Below are positions 25,549 through 37,956 of a stretch of 64,000 bases of DNA, piece after piece. This stretch comes from Sandaracinaceae bacterium (GTDB lineage: Bacteria; Myxococcota_A; Polyangia; Polyangiales; Sandaracinaceae). The notes under the pieces were generated by a model that was not told where the DNA came from, did not search any database, and saw only the letters and a list, made by a program, of their open reading frames with translations. The stretch's first letter is position 1. Each line of letters begins with the position of its first letter. The position numbers were made by a program, and so were the translations under genes. The stretch is taken from NCBI GenBank assembly GCA_019637095.1, contig JAHBWG010000034.1, positions 1-64,000 on the forward strand, given 5' to 3'.

Positions 25549-26718
25549 ATGAATCGACTGACGACCGCGCTCGCAGCCCTCGCGCTCGCGAGCGGCGCGA
25601 CCACCGCCTCCGCGCAGGGCACCATCACGAGCGGCACCGCCGAGTTCGAGTACACCTTCTTCAGCACGACGACCGGCGCGAGCGTCGACCTGACGGCGAG
25701 CACCGGCGGCGACGACCACATGTTCGGGACGTGGTGGTGGTACCGCCTCGCGGGCGCGACCAGGGAGACGCCGCTGCCGCCGCCGACGACGGACACCTAC
25801 GCGGGCAACGTCGCCACCCTCACCTGGATGGACCTCGACGGGACCGGCTTGAACGCGACGCTCGTCGCGACGCTGACCTCCACGGGCGCCGGCCTCGCCA
25901 CGCTCACCCAGGTCCTGACGGTGACGAACGGCAACCCCACGGGCAGCGTGGCGTTCAACGCGTTCGGGTACGCGGACATCGAGATGGACGGCACCGCGAG
26001 CGGCGACCTCGGCACGGCGGGCGCCTCCGCGACCGAGCTCGTCGTCACCGAGACGAGCGTGGCGCGCTTCACCGGGATGGGCGCGAGCGCGTTCCAGGTC
26101 GGCACGTTCTCGACGATCCGCGACCTCCTGAACGACGCGATGGTGACGAACCTCGACAACAGCGGCGCGATGTTCGGGCCCGGCGACTGGACGGGGGCGT
26201 TCCAGTGGATGGCCCGGCCGATCGCGGCGGGCGCGAGCACGAGCTTCACGATGACGATCGCGCTCACGGAGCTGGCGCCGATGGACGCCGGCGTGCCGAT
26301 GGACGCGGGCACCGCGGTCGACGCGGGCGCCGCGATGGACGCGGGCGAGGTCGCCGACGCGGGCGAGGCCACCGACGCGGGTGAGGACGTCGACGCGGGT
26401 GAGGACGTCGACGCCGGTGAGGACGTCGACGCCGGTGAGGAGACCGACGCGGGCGCGGAGACGGACGCGGGCGCCGACGCCGACGCGAGCGTGCCCCCGC
26501 CGGACGACGCGGGCGCGATGATGGGGATGGACGCGGGCGTCACGCCCTCGACCGACGGCGGCACGACGCCGGGCAGCGACGCGGGGCCGACGGATCCGGG
26601 CGGGAGCGACGGCTGCTCCTGCCGCGTGCAGGCCGATCCGCGCCCGAGCCCCGCCGGGCCGCTCGCCGCGATGCTCGCGGTCGGCGCGCTCGCGTGGCGG
26701 CGCCGCCGCGCGCGCTGA
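25549..26718 (+). CDS. Secreted protein with DAG repeats and MYXO-CTERM-like sorting tail
   Basis: 389 residues. A signal peptide (cleavage near ASAQG, residue 23) is followed by ~220 residues of Thr/Gly-rich beta domain of unknown family and ~110 residues of DAGE/VDAG repeats. The tail is GCSCRVQADPRPSPAGPLAAMLAVGALAWRRRRAR. Cys motif, hydrophobic helix and Arg cluster match the MYXO-CTERM anchor known from myxobacteria. The protein should be exported and tethered to the surface. Three 18-base repeats at 26383-26436 encode EDVDAG units. Confidence 0.82.
   Translation: MNRLTTALAALALASGATTASAQGTITSGTAEFEYTFFSTTTGASVDLTASTGGDDHMFGTWWWYRLAGATRETPLPPPTTDTYAGNVATLTWMDLDGTGLNATLVATLTSTGAGLATLTQVLTVTNGNPTGSVAFNAFGYADIEMDGTASGDLGTAGASATELVVTETSVARFTGMGASAFQVGTFSTIRDLLNDAMVTNLDNSGAMFGPGDWTGAFQWMARPIAAGASTSFTMTIALTELAPMDAGVPMDAGTAVDAGAAMDAGEVADAGEATDAGEDVDAGEDVDAGEDVDAGEETDAGAETDAGADADASVPPPDDAGAMMGMDAGVTPSTDGGTTPGSDAGPTDPGGSDGCSCRVQADPRPSPAGPLAAMLAVGALAWRRRRAR
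26383..26436. repeat. Three in-frame 18-base repeats encoding EDVDAG
   Basis: GAGGACGTCGACGCGGGT and two near-identical copies lie within the linker of the MYXO-CTERM protein. Copy number is likely to vary between strains by slippage without shifting the frame. Confidence 0.75.
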
Positions 26719-26790
26719 GCCATCTCTGCCGCGGCCTCGAAGACGCGGCGACGCGTCTTCGAGGCGGCGTGAGCGCCGCGACGTCCGAGG

Positions 26791-26796
26791 TACGCT
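26791..26796 (+). promoter_or_regulatory. Candidate -10 hexamer TACGCT of a leaderless promoter
   Basis: TACGCT ends 6 bases before the GTG at 26803, the spacing expected if transcription starts at the start codon. No ribosome site is visible. Confidence 0.35.
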
Positions 26797-26802
26797 GCGC
26801 GC

Positions 26803-29319
<2,517 letters not shown>

Positions 29320-29328
<9 letters not shown>

Positions 29329-30411
29329 CGGCGCCGCCCGGTCGAACAGGGAGGCGTAGCGGCCGGAGAGCGCGTAGCGCGCGAGCGGCAGCAAGAGGCG
29401 GTGCGAGAGCCGCGGCGCGTGCGCGCTGCGCAGCGGTCCCAGCGGCCGCGACGAGCGCTCGATCGCGCGTAGGTACGCGCCGAAGCCGACGTAGGCCGTC
29501 GCCTCCCAGAGGAAACGGTTCACGACCCCGAGCGGCTGCTGCGGCGCGAGCGTCGCGCCCGCCGCCGCGACGTAGTCGCTCGACGCGAGCAGGCTCTCTG
29601 CGGCCAGCGCGCCCGAGGCCATCGCCTTGTGGATGCCGAAGCCCCAAACGAAGTCCTGCAGGCCCGCCGCTTCGCCCACACGAGGCCGGCGCGGCGCACC
29701 GAGCTCGGGGTGGAGACGGAAGGAGCCGTACCCGCCGAGCGGCGCCGCGTCGCGCACGTCGAGCCCGAGCTGGCGCGTCAAGATCGCTTGTGCGATCGAG
29801 AGCTGCTCCTTCGCGCGGTCGAACCCGCCGAAGCACACGACGCAGAGGCAGCCCCAGCCCTCGTGCACGAGGAGGTACGCGTAGCCGCGGTGCGCGGCGC
29901 GCGGGTGCACGAGGCCCACCGCGACGTCCGGCGACGAGGTGCGAAACCGGATCCCGGTCTCGACGCAGAACCGGTGCTTCGGGTCGGGCCCCGTGGCGAC
30001 GACGTCCGCGCGCTCGGGCGCCACCGCGGAGCCGAGGTGGAGGCGCGCGCCGAGCGCCTGCGCCTGCTCGGCCAGCCCTCGCTCGAGGCTGCCCGGCCCG
30101 TCCCCGCGCGCGACGAGGTAGAACACCGGCCGCTCGCTCGCGACCGTCGCCACCCGCCGCCCGTTGCTCAGAAGCACCGAGCGCACCGGCTCGAAGAGGA
30201 AGCGCCGCTCGATCCCCCAGCGCGCGAGCGCCTCGGCGACGTCCTCGTCCGCCGACCAGTTCTCGACGCCGTGGTAGTCGCCGCAGAAGCGATGACCGAG
30301 CCGCTCGCGCCGCTCGTGGACGTCGACGCCGACGCCGGCGCGCGCGAGCACGATCGCGCACGTGAGCCCGGCCGGCCCGGCGCCGGCGATCTGCACGCGC
30401 GGCGCGCTCAC
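29320..30411 (-). CDS. FAD-dependent oxidoreductase (geranylgeranyl-reductase-like)
   Basis: 363 residues. N-terminal FAD motif GAGPAG (10-15, VQIAGAGPAGLTCAIVLARAG), then an ERR motif at the end of the second strand, and DVVATGPD in the middle. The GWGCLCVVCFGG and WGFGIHKAMASGALAAESLL regions resemble the geranylgeranyl reductase/halogenase-type flavoproteins. It starts with GTG overlapping the stop of the preceding fusion gene by 4 bases (GTGA), so the two are translationally coupled and probably act in one pathway. Confidence 0.82.
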
Positions 30412-33400
30412 AACAGCGTCTCGTTCTCGCCCCAGAGGGGGTAGCCCGCGCCGAGCAGCTTGCGCGCGGCGATGCGGCCGCTGGTCACCGCCGCCTCGAG
30501 CGCGCCGGCGTTCATGCCGTTGTCCGTCCAGTCGCCCGCGAGGAGCAGGTTCGCGAACGTCAGCGCGTCGGGCCGCAGGCGGCTCGTGATCGTGCCCGCG
30601 AAGGAGGTGACGTAGCGCTCGGACGCCGAGACGTTGCCGCGGAAGTACTGCGCGAGCAGGCGCGCCTCGCCGCGCGCGCCGCGCGGGTCCGCCAGCTTGT
30701 CCCAGTCGATCGCGCCGTTCACGACCAGCCCCGGGAAGAGGTACGCGACGTTCTCCTTCGTCCACTCGACGCCGTAGCGCGTAGCCGCCTCGCGCACGCG
30801 CGCCATCAGCCCCGGCACCGGCGTGTCGCAGCCGGGCGGCAGATCGGGCGGCGGAGGCAGCGCGCCGCAGAAGTACACGCTGCTCTGGGGCGTCGCGTCC
30901 TTCGGCCAGCGCTCCGTCGCGATCACGTGGCTCATGTCGTCGACGGTGCCGAGGTCGTCGACGTAGGAGCCGACGAGCGGCGCCTCGTCGGAGCCCGAGC
31001 GCGCCTTCCAGCCGCCGAGCGCCTCGGTCGTCTCCGTCATCCAGAGCTCCATCGCGCGCGTCGGCACGCCGGTCACGTTCGCGAGCATCTCCTCCCAGCG
31101 CGGGCTCACCGCCGCGAGGGGTGCGGTGATCTGGCCGAGCGCGGGCGCGGGGATGGCGAGCACGAGCGCGTCGAAGTCCCGGCCCGCGACGAGCTCGATC
31201 GTGGCCACGTCGGGCCACGTCGTGTAGCTGGACTCGAGGTCGAAGCCGCCGCCGGGCAGCTCGTCCGAGCCCCGCAGCGCCTCGCCCTGCGCGAGCTGGT
31301 GGTAGTCGGGCTTCTCGCCGAAGCAGCGGATGCCCGCGACGTTCTTCAGCGGCGCGTACGGCGAGCCGTTCGTCGTCGCCTGCACGCCGATGCGCACCTT
31401 GTCGATGCGCGTCCCGTCGCTCGACGGGACGAGCTCGCGCACGCGGTGGAAGAAGTGGAACGCGGTGCCCGGCGCGCGCCTTCGGATCGCCTCGTAGTAC
31501 GGGACGATCGCGGTCTCGCCCATGCCGGCGGCCATGTCGTAGGTGATGTTGCCGACGTAGCGGAGCACGAGGCGCGTGAGCCCGACGACCGCGACGCCCG
31601 CGGCCAGGTTCGGCCGGCTGGAGTCGCCGTTCTCGAACGCGAAGACCAGCTCGTACACCATCCGCAGCGGACCCGATTCGCGCGTGACCTTCGTGAGCTT
31701 GCCGAGCACGGCGTTGGCGTCGAGCCACGCGGTGAGCTCCTGCGTGTCGAGCGAGCGGACGGGCTGGCCGGAGAGGAGCAGGCGGCCGAGGCCCAGGCCG
31801 AACGCGGTGAGCAGCTCGACGGTGATCCAGAGCTTGCGGACGGGGAAGCTGCTCTCGACCTCGCCCTTCACGAGCTCCCAGATCGTCTTCTCGAGCAGCG
31901 TGATCAGGTCGGTCGCGAGGTCGGCGGGGGCGCCGGCGCCCGCGTCGATGGCCGCGTTGATCTCCGCGGCCGCCGCCTCGAAGGGCTTCACGGCGAGGTG
32001 CTCGGCCAGCTGATCGAGCAGCGGGTGCCCCGCGAGGATCTCGTGGACCACGCGCTCGAGGTAGCCGAACAGCGCGGTGATCACGTCGCGCCAATCGAAC
32101 GCCCACCCGGGCTCGCCCATCAACGCGCGGGCGCGATCACCCGGGATCCCGTCGCGCTCGCCGAAGTGGAATGGCCAGTCGTGCCAGCCGTCGCGCATCT
32201 TCTCCTGCAAGACGAGCGTCGTGCGCCCGATGAACGCCTCCTGCCAGGTCGCGAGCGGGGTGCCGGGCGGCCGCGCGAGCAGCTCGTACGCCGCGCGGAT
32301 CTGGTCGAAGAAGTTCTCGTAGAAGCCCATCGGCAGGTGCAGGCCGTGCTCGAGGTTGCGCTCCCACGCCGCGCCGTCGCGCGCGCTCGCGCACTTGCCG
32401 CCCAGCCGCCAGCCCATCGTGTGCACCGAGATCTCGAACCGATCCGGGTGCGCCGCGAGATCGAGCGCGGCCGCGAGGGCCGACGGCCCGCCGCCGAGGA
32501 TCGCCACGCGCTGCTTGCCCTTCGGCAGCTCCATGTCGAAGTCGAAGTCGACCTCGAACGCGAACTTCACGTCGAGCGTCTGCGCGCCCTGGCCACCGCC
32601 GTTGCCGAGGCCGAGCTCCTGGGCGATCGGGTGGCTGGCGAAGTCCGCGAGCCACACGTGGTGCTCGCCGATTAGAGGCCACGCGCCGCGCAGCCCCGAG
32701 AGCGGCAGGACTCCGTCGGCGACGAACACCTCCTGCACGACCGCGCGCGAGTTGTCGTAGGCGTCGCGCAGCTGCTTGAGGAACACCGTCGGCACGCGCA
32801 GGCCGCCGCCCTCGAGCGTCTCCGGCAACAGGTGCGCGATCTCCTCCTCTGCGAAGAGCGCCGCGTCCTTCACGAGCCCCTGGGCGACGCCGCGCAGCAG
32901 CTCGGTCGGCGTCGCCCACGGCGCGCCGCGCTCGGACTTGCCCGAGCGGATCTCGAAGACGCGGCGGTTGACGAGCTCGCTGTCGCGCGCCGGGATGACC
33001 CACGCGTCGACGTGCGTCAGCGCGCGCGCGTGCGTGACCTTCGTGTCGTCGCCGTCGGAGAACGAGGTGCCGATCTCCTTGCGGAACGCGAGCACCTCGC
33101 GGCCGGTGATCATGGGCCAGTCGTTGTTGACCCAGAGGTAGGGCATGAACGTGGCGACGCCGCTCGGGAGCTTCGCGCCCGGCGCGTACCGCAACACGGG
33201 CATCTGGAACGCGCCGTCGATCTCGTGCATGTACCCGAGGCTCGGATCGCCCGCGCTGACGTGCTCCATGTTCAGCATCGTCAAGAGCACGGTGCGACCG
33301 AGCGGCCTGTAGATCCACGGAGAGCCGGGCCGGTTGAGATACCGGTCGCACGTCGCCTGGAGCGCGGCGGGATCGCCCTCGAGCGCGAACGCGCGCAGGG

Positions 33401-33485
33401 TGACGCCCCGCTGGTGGTAGGGGCCGGCGAGGGCGAGGTCGTAGCCCGTCGGGCGCTCGACGTAGGGGGGAAGCTGAGTTGACAC
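30408..33485 (-). CDS. Fusion of acetoacetate-decarboxylase-like domain to FAD/NAD(P) amine-oxidase-like domain
   Basis: 1025 residues, GTG start with GAGGAG ribosome site six bases upstream. Residues about 1-320 look like an acetoacetate decarboxylase fold (FMPYLWVNNDWPMITGREVLAFRKEIGTS; Lys136 is a candidate Schiff-base lysine). From about residue 325 the protein continues with a Rossmann FAD domain (KQRVAILGGGPSALAAALDLAA, GGGPSA 331-336; MGWRLGGKCA) and an amine-oxidase-like body. The reaction is unknown. A decarboxylase-like and a flavin domain in one chain suggest a two-step conversion of a hydrophobic acid or polyene. The separate FAD gene downstream is coupled. Confidence 0.78.
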   Translation of the reverse strand: MSTQLPPYVERPTGYDLALAGPYHQRGVTLRAFALEGDPAALQATCDRYLNRPGSPWIYRPLGRTVLLTMLNMEHVSAGDPSLGYMHEIDGAFQMPVLRYAPGAKLPSGVATFMPYLWVNNDWPMITGREVLAFRKEIGTSFSDGDDTKVTHARALTHVDAWVIPARDSELVNRRVFEIRSGKSERGAPWATPTELLRGVAQGLVKDAALFAEEEIAHLLPETLEGGGLRVPTVFLKQLRDAYDNSRAVVQEVFVADGVLPLSGLRGAWPLIGEHHVWLADFASHPIAQELGLGNGGGQGAQTLDVKFAFEVDFDFDMELPKGKQRVAILGGGPSALAAALDLAAHPDRFEISVHTMGWRLGGKCASARDGAAWERNLEHGLHLPMGFYENFFDQIRAAYELLARPPGTPLATWQEAFIGRTTLVLQEKMRDGWHDWPFHFGERDGIPGDRARALMGEPGWAFDWRDVITALFGYLERVVHEILAGHPLLDQLAEHLAVKPFEAAAAEINAAIDAGAGAPADLATDLITLLEKTIWELVKGEVESSFPVRKLWITVELLTAFGLGLGRLLLSGQPVRSLDTQELTAWLDANAVLGKLTKVTRESGPLRMVYELVFAFENGDSSRPNLAAGVAVVGLTRLVLRYVGNITYDMAAGMGETAIVPYYEAIRRRAPGTAFHFFHRVRELVPSSDGTRIDKVRIGVQATTNGSPYAPLKNVAGIRCFGEKPDYHQLAQGEALRGSDELPGGGFDLESSYTTWPDVATIELVAGRDFDALVLAIPAPALGQITAPLAAVSPRWEEMLANVTGVPTRAMELWMTETTEALGGWKARSGSDEAPLVGSYVDDLGTVDDMSHVIATERWPKDATPQSSVYFCGALPPPPDLPPGCDTPVPGLMARVREAATRYGVEWTKENVAYLFPGLVVNGAIDWDKLADPRGARGEARLLAQYFRGNVSASERYVTSFAGTITSRLRPDALTFANLLLAGDWTDNGMNAGALEAAVTSGRIAARKLLGAGYPLWGENETLL

Positions 33486-33564
33486 AGGGGCTCCTCGGTC
33501 GCGGGGGGCGCGCCAGGATAGCCCGCGCGCGCCTCGGCTCGCGAGCTGGTATCGTCGGAGCACG

Positions 33565-33891
33565 ATGTCGCGCGCCGCCCTCGCGCTGTCGGGAGCGCTC
33601 GCCCTCGCGGGCTGCCAGTCCCGGCCGGTCGCGGCGTGCATGGAGACGGTCGACGTCCTCGCCGACGCGTTCGAGCGCTGCGGTGAGACCACCCCGCGCG
33701 CCGACCTCGAGGCGGAGATCGAGGCGGCCGCCACGATGCGGATGGGGTGCCGGTCCGTCGTCGGCATCCGAGACGAGCGCGCGCTGCGTCGCGAGTGCTT
33801 CCCCGCGCTCGAGGCGATCGACTGCGCGACCCTGACCGGCGGCGCCGTCCCCGAGCCGTGCCGCGCGCAGATCCTCGTCCGCGCCGAGTAG
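33565..33891 (+). CDS. Small lipoprotein of unknown function
   Basis: 108 residues. The signal has a lipobox (LALAGC17), followed by an ~85-residue domain with five cysteines (ACMETVDVLADAFERCGETTP, MGCRSVV, RECFPALEAIDCATLTGG, EPCRA), probably disulfide-bonded. A TATCGT hexamer ends 9 bases before the ATG. It is convergent with the large cyclase-ATPase gene, the two stops being one base apart. Function is unknown. Confidence 0.72.
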   Translation: MSRAALALSGALALAGCQSRPVAACMETVDVLADAFERCGETTPRADLEAEIEAAATMRMGCRSVVGIRDERALRRECFPALEAIDCATLTGGAVPEPCRAQILVRAE

Positions 33892-33892
33892 C

Positions 33893-36800
33893 TCAGGAGA
33901 CCGCGAGCGCGTCCGCGGTCGCGCCGATGCGCTCGAGGAGCGCGTCGAGCGACTGCTGGTGCGCGCGGCCCGCCTCGCTCGTCTCGCCGTGGAGCGCGCT
34001 CAAGCGCGCGTGCCCGAGCGCCTCGGCGTACGGCATGCCGCGCCGCGCGGCGAGCGCCACCGCCTCGCCGAGCACCTTGCGCGCGCGCTTCTCGCGCCCC
34101 TCGATCGCGGCGAGCTCACCCGCCGCCAGGAGCTCGTACGGCTTGCCGATCGGGAAGACGAAGGAGTAGCGCCCGAAGTCTTTCACGGCAGCGAGCGCCG
34201 CCGCGCGCGCCGCCGGCCACTCGGGCCCGCCCTTGGCGCGCCGCGCGACCACGAGCCGTACGCGGCCCGCCGCGATGTAGCCGCTGAGCTCGCTGAACAC
34301 CGCCGGCGGCGCCTCGCGGATGCGGCGCGTCGTCTCGTCCGCCGCCGCGACGGCCGCTTCGAGGTCCCCCGCGGCGAGGTGCACCTGCGCGAGCAGGCCG
34401 TGGCAGATGAGCTCGCTGATCGGCTCGGGCACCTCGCGGTAGAGCGCGAGCGCGCGCTCGACACAGGCGCGCCCGCGCTCGATCTCGCCGAGCAAGATCC
34501 AGCTCCGTCCGGCGCCGTAGAGGCCCCACGCCTCGTGCTGGAGGTTCGCGCGCCGGCGACCGGACTGGTAGACGCGCTCGAAGCGCTCGCCCGAAGCGCG
34601 CAGCTCGCCCGTGAGGTACTCGAGGTTGGCCGCCGCCGTCTCGACCACCTCGAGCTCCTGGAGATCGTGCACCTCGTGGGCGAGGCGGCGCGCCTCGTCG
34701 ATCGACGCGCGCGCGACGTCCCATGCCCCGTTGCCGAGCTGGTAGACGGCGTGCGCGTACCCTATGAACACGGCGCTGCGCTCGTCGCCGTGCTGCTCGG
34801 CGGTCTGGCGGGCGCGCGCGAAGTAGCGAGCGCCGAGGGCCTCGAGCCTCGCGACGCCGAGCGAGAACCCGAGCATCGCGTAGCAGCGGGCGACGCCCTC
34901 GCGGGTGCGCCCGCGCTCGGCGTGGTTCACCGAGATGAGCGTGCACGCGAGCATCTGCACGCCCTTGCGCTGCCACATGAAGCCCTCGCTCAACCGCTGC
35001 GCGGCGAGCGCCACCGTGTCGTGCGCCTCGGGCGCGCACGTGGCCGTGCCGACGCCGAGCGCCTGCGCCGCCGCACCCGTCGCGAGCGCCCAACCCCAGC
35101 CGGCGCCCGAGCCGGGCACGCGGACCCCGAGCGCCTCCATCGCGCCCGAGAGACGCGCCGCCGACCCGGTGAGGTCTCCGAGCGCGTACAGCGCGACGCC
35201 GAGATGGCACGACCACCGCGCACGTCGGACCTCGTCGAGCCCGTGCTCCGCGAGCGCGGTGGGATCTTCGATCGCGAGCAGCCGCTCGTAGTGAGACGCG
35301 GCCTCGCGGCTCGCGCCGGTCCGCAGCGCGCGCTCCGCCGCGCGCTCCGCATGGCGGATCATCGCGCCGAGCTCCCCCGCGTGCTGGAAGTGGTGCGCCA
35401 AGAGGGCGTCGTCGGCGCCCCCGGCCGCCTCGAGCCAGCGCGCGACGCGACCGTGGAGCTCCCGGCGCTGCGCGAACGGCATGCGCGAGTAGACCGCCGC
35501 GCGCGTCAGGTCGTGGTGAAACGCGAAGCCGTCCTCTGCGCGGTCGAGCAGCGAGAGCGCCGCGAGCCGATCGAGATCGTCTGCGAGCTCGGCGGCGCCG
35601 CGGCCGGTCGGGTGCACCTCGCGGACGTCGTCGGTGGTGAAGCGCGCGCCGAGGAGGCTCGCGACCTTCAGCGCGAGCGTGGCCTCCGCCCCGAGGTGCT
35701 CGAGGCGGCGGGCGACGAGCCCCTCGACGGTGTCCGGGAGCTCGACGGCGTCGAACGCGGGCGCGCCCACGGGGACGCGGCAGTCGCGGCCCACCATCTT
35801 GACGCACCCCGCCTGCCGCAGCGCGAGCGCGAGCTCGCCGCTCACGAGCGGGTGGCCGGCGCCGCGCGCGTGCACGAACTCGATGAGGGCGGGCGGCAGG
35901 TCGTCGGCGTCGAGCGCCGCGAGCAGGAGCGAACGCAGGCCCTCGCGAGGGAGCGGATCGAGCCGCATCCGCTCGTCCGGGTCGCGCAGCGCGGCGCGCG
36001 CGCTCGGGTCGAGCGCGTCCCAAGCGTACGGCCGGGTGACGACGACGACGAAGTGCGGCGCGAGCGAGGCGCGCAGCCCGGCCAGGAGCGTCCACGACGC
36101 CGAGTCGAGCCAGTGCGCGTCCTCCGCCACGAGCACGAGCGGCTGCTCGTCGAGGGTGCGCGCGAGCACGTCGCCGACGAGCTCGACGATCGCCAACGTG
36201 CGCGCAGGGCCCGCGAGCTGCCGGGTCAGCGGGGTGTCTTGCGCGGCGATCCCCAGCGCCTCGAGGAGGAGCGGCGCGCGCTCGTCGGGGACACCGAGCC
36301 CGCGGAGCCGCGTCTCGTCCGCGTCGTGCAACGCGAAGAGGTCGCGCAACGCGCCACGCCACGCGGCGTAGGGCGAGGCGAGCTCGACCGGGTCCCCCGC
36401 CGCGACGAGCAGGCGCAGGCCGCGCTCGCGCGCGTCGCGCAGGTGCTCGCGCAGGAGCGAGGACTTGCCGATCCCCGCCTCGCCCTCGACCACCACGAGC
36501 GGCGAGCGCCCGTCGGGCGCGCGCTCGAGCCAGCGCGCGAGGGCACGTCGTTCCCTCGTCCGCCCGAACAGATCGCCCTCCGGCGGCGGCGAAGACGTGC
36601 GCTCGACCGCGAGCGGGCGGCGCGCGAGGACGGGCTCGGTCTTGCCCTTGAGGCGCAGGCTCTCGCCCTCGTCGAACCCGACGCGGTGCCCCGCCGCCTC
36701 CGCCGTCGCGCCGTAGACGAGGATCTCCCCGTCCGCGGCGTGCTGCATGAGCCGCGCGGCGACGATCACGCGCTCACCGATCACCGCGTACTCGGCGCGC

Positions 36801-37795
36801 CGCGCGTTGCCGCGGATCCCGCACAGCGTCCGGCCGCTCGCGACCCCGCAGCCGACGCGCACGCCCTCGCACGCGAGGCGCCCGACCGCCGCGTTCGCGG
36901 CGCGCACCGCGCGCGCCGCGTCGTCTTCGTGCGCCGCGCCGGGCACGCCCCACGCGGCGAGCACCGTCGTCGCCTTGTCGTCGCACACGACCTGGCTGAC
37001 GAAGCCACCGAAGCGCGCGACCTCCTCCTGCGCGACGCGCACGGCGGCGTCGAGACGGGTGAAGCGCGCGGCCTCGTCGAGATCGATCCCGCGCAGGCCG
37101 AAGAACACGATCGTCGCGTGGCGCAGCTCCGCGAGCCACTCCATGTGACCCGCCTCGGCGGCCGTCAGGACCGGCAGCGGCGCGAGGGCGCGGAGCCGCG
37201 CGACGTCGAGCGGCGCGGCCGGCGACGCGGCGACGGCTCGCGCACGGCGCGCCGCATCGCCGAGCGCGCGCGCCGCCTCGGTCCACGCGAGCTGCCCCGT
37301 CGCGGACGCGGAGCAGGCGGCGGCGGTCGCGACGACCTCGGCGCCGCCGAGCGCGACGAGCGCGCGGCCCTCGTGACCGCCGAGCGCGCCGCCGCTCACC
37401 ACGCCAGCCCCGACGGCGACCTTGAGGCCGAGCTCCGCGCCCGCCTCGTCGCGGCGCAAGAGCGCCTCCGCGCAGCGGACGGCGCCGCCGAGCGCCGGCG
37501 CGAGCTCGCCGTCGTCCGCGTACCAGAGCGCCTGGATCGCGTCGCCCGCGAAGGCGACGACCTCTCCGCCCGCCTCCGCGACCTCGTCGATGACGAGGCC
37601 GAGGCGCGCGTCGAGCATCTGCCCGAGCTGCTCGGCGCCGAGCGCGCCGCGCTGCGCGAGCCGCTCGGACAGGGCCGTGAAGCCCGTGAGATCGGCGACG
37701 AGCACCGCCGCGGGGAGCCGGCGCCAGGCCCCTGGCGCGGCCGCGATGGCGCCGACGAGCCGGGTGGGAACATAGCGCTCGAGCGCCTCGGTCAC
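33893..37795 (-). CDS. Adenylate/guanylate cyclase-AAA ATPase-TPR protein, soluble-adenylyl-cyclase-like
   Basis: 1300 residues from the GTG at 37795, which has a GGAG site; a TTG at 37840 is possible. First cyclase domain ~25-190 with two metal Asp candidates, D35 (VADLTGFTALSERL) and D85 (AFAGDAIQALW). The second cyclase domain, ~225-370, keeps GNARRAEYAVIGERVIVAARL but lacks an obvious first metal Asp (FFGLRGIDLD). An AAA/NACHT-like NTPase follows with Walker A GEAGIGKSS (438-446), then a long TPR region. This order is that of mammalian ADCY10-type cyclases. It likely makes cAMP or is a degenerate signalling scaffold. Substrate specificity is not readable. Confidence 0.85.
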   Translation of the reverse strand: MTEALERYVPTRLVGAIAAAPGAWRRLPAAVLVADLTGFTALSERLAQRGALGAEQLGQMLDARLGLVIDEVAEAGGEVVAFAGDAIQALWYADDGELAPALGGAVRCAEALLRRDEAGAELGLKVAVGAGVVSGGALGGHEGRALVALGGAEVVATAAACSASATGQLAWTEAARALGDAARRARAVAASPAAPLDVARLRALAPLPVLTAAEAGHMEWLAELRHATIVFFGLRGIDLDEAARFTRLDAAVRVAQEEVARFGGFVSQVVCDDKATTVLAAWGVPGAAHEDDAARAVRAANAAVGRLACEGVRVGCGVASGRTLCGIRGNARRAEYAVIGERVIVAARLMQHAADGEILVYGATAEAAGHRVGFDEGESLRLKGKTEPVLARRPLAVERTSSPPPEGDLFGRTRERRALARWLERAPDGRSPLVVVEGEAGIGKSSLLREHLRDARERGLRLLVAAGDPVELASPYAAWRGALRDLFALHDADETRLRGLGVPDERAPLLLEALGIAAQDTPLTRQLAGPARTLAIVELVGDVLARTLDEQPLVLVAEDAHWLDSASWTLLAGLRASLAPHFVVVVTRPYAWDALDPSARAALRDPDERMRLDPLPREGLRSLLLAALDADDLPPALIEFVHARGAGHPLVSGELALALRQAGCVKMVGRDCRVPVGAPAFDAVELPDTVEGLVARRLEHLGAEATLALKVASLLGARFTTDDVREVHPTGRGAAELADDLDRLAALSLLDRAEDGFAFHHDLTRAAVYSRMPFAQRRELHGRVARWLEAAGGADDALLAHHFQHAGELGAMIRHAERAAERALRTGASREAASHYERLLAIEDPTALAEHGLDEVRRARWSCHLGVALYALGDLTGSAARLSGAMEALGVRVPGSGAGWGWALATGAAAQALGVGTATCAPEAHDTVALAAQRLSEGFMWQRKGVQMLACTLISVNHAERGRTREGVARCYAMLGFSLGVARLEALGARYFARARQTAEQHGDERSAVFIGYAHAVYQLGNGAWDVARASIDEARRLAHEVHDLQELEVVETAAANLEYLTGELRASGERFERVYQSGRRRANLQHEAWGLYGAGRSWILLGEIERGRACVERALALYREVPEPISELICHGLLAQVHLAAGDLEAAVAAADETTRRIREAPPAVFSELSGYIAAGRVRLVVARRAKGGPEWPAARAAALAAVKDFGRYSFVFPIGKPYELLAAGELAAIEGREKRARKVLGEAVALAARRGMPYAEALGHARLSALHGETSEAGRAHQQSLDALLERIGATADALAVS

Positions 37796-37936
37796 GCGCG
37801 CTGCTCCATCGAGATCCCCAGGCGAGCGAGGATCTCGCAAGAGCGCCGCCGATGTAAAGCGACCTGCGGTGCGCCGACACGCCGCCCCGCGCGAGCGCGC
37901 CCCACGCGACCCCTCCTCGCGCGCCTCGCGGCCTGA

Positions 37937-37942
37937 TACGCT
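37937..37942 (+). promoter_or_regulatory. Candidate -10 hexamer TACGCT for the five-gene ligase/hydrolase operon
   Basis: TACGCT ends 14 bases before the ATG at 37957. No -35 box is convincing. The leader would be at most about eight bases long. Confidence 0.3.
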
Positions 37943-37956
37943 GGCGTTCCCCGAAC

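Noticed and set aside
33959-37936. Long plus-strand open frame opposite the cyclase-ATPase-TPR gene
   Set aside because: Shadow of the real 1300-residue protein; composition is Arg/Glu/Ala with no motif.
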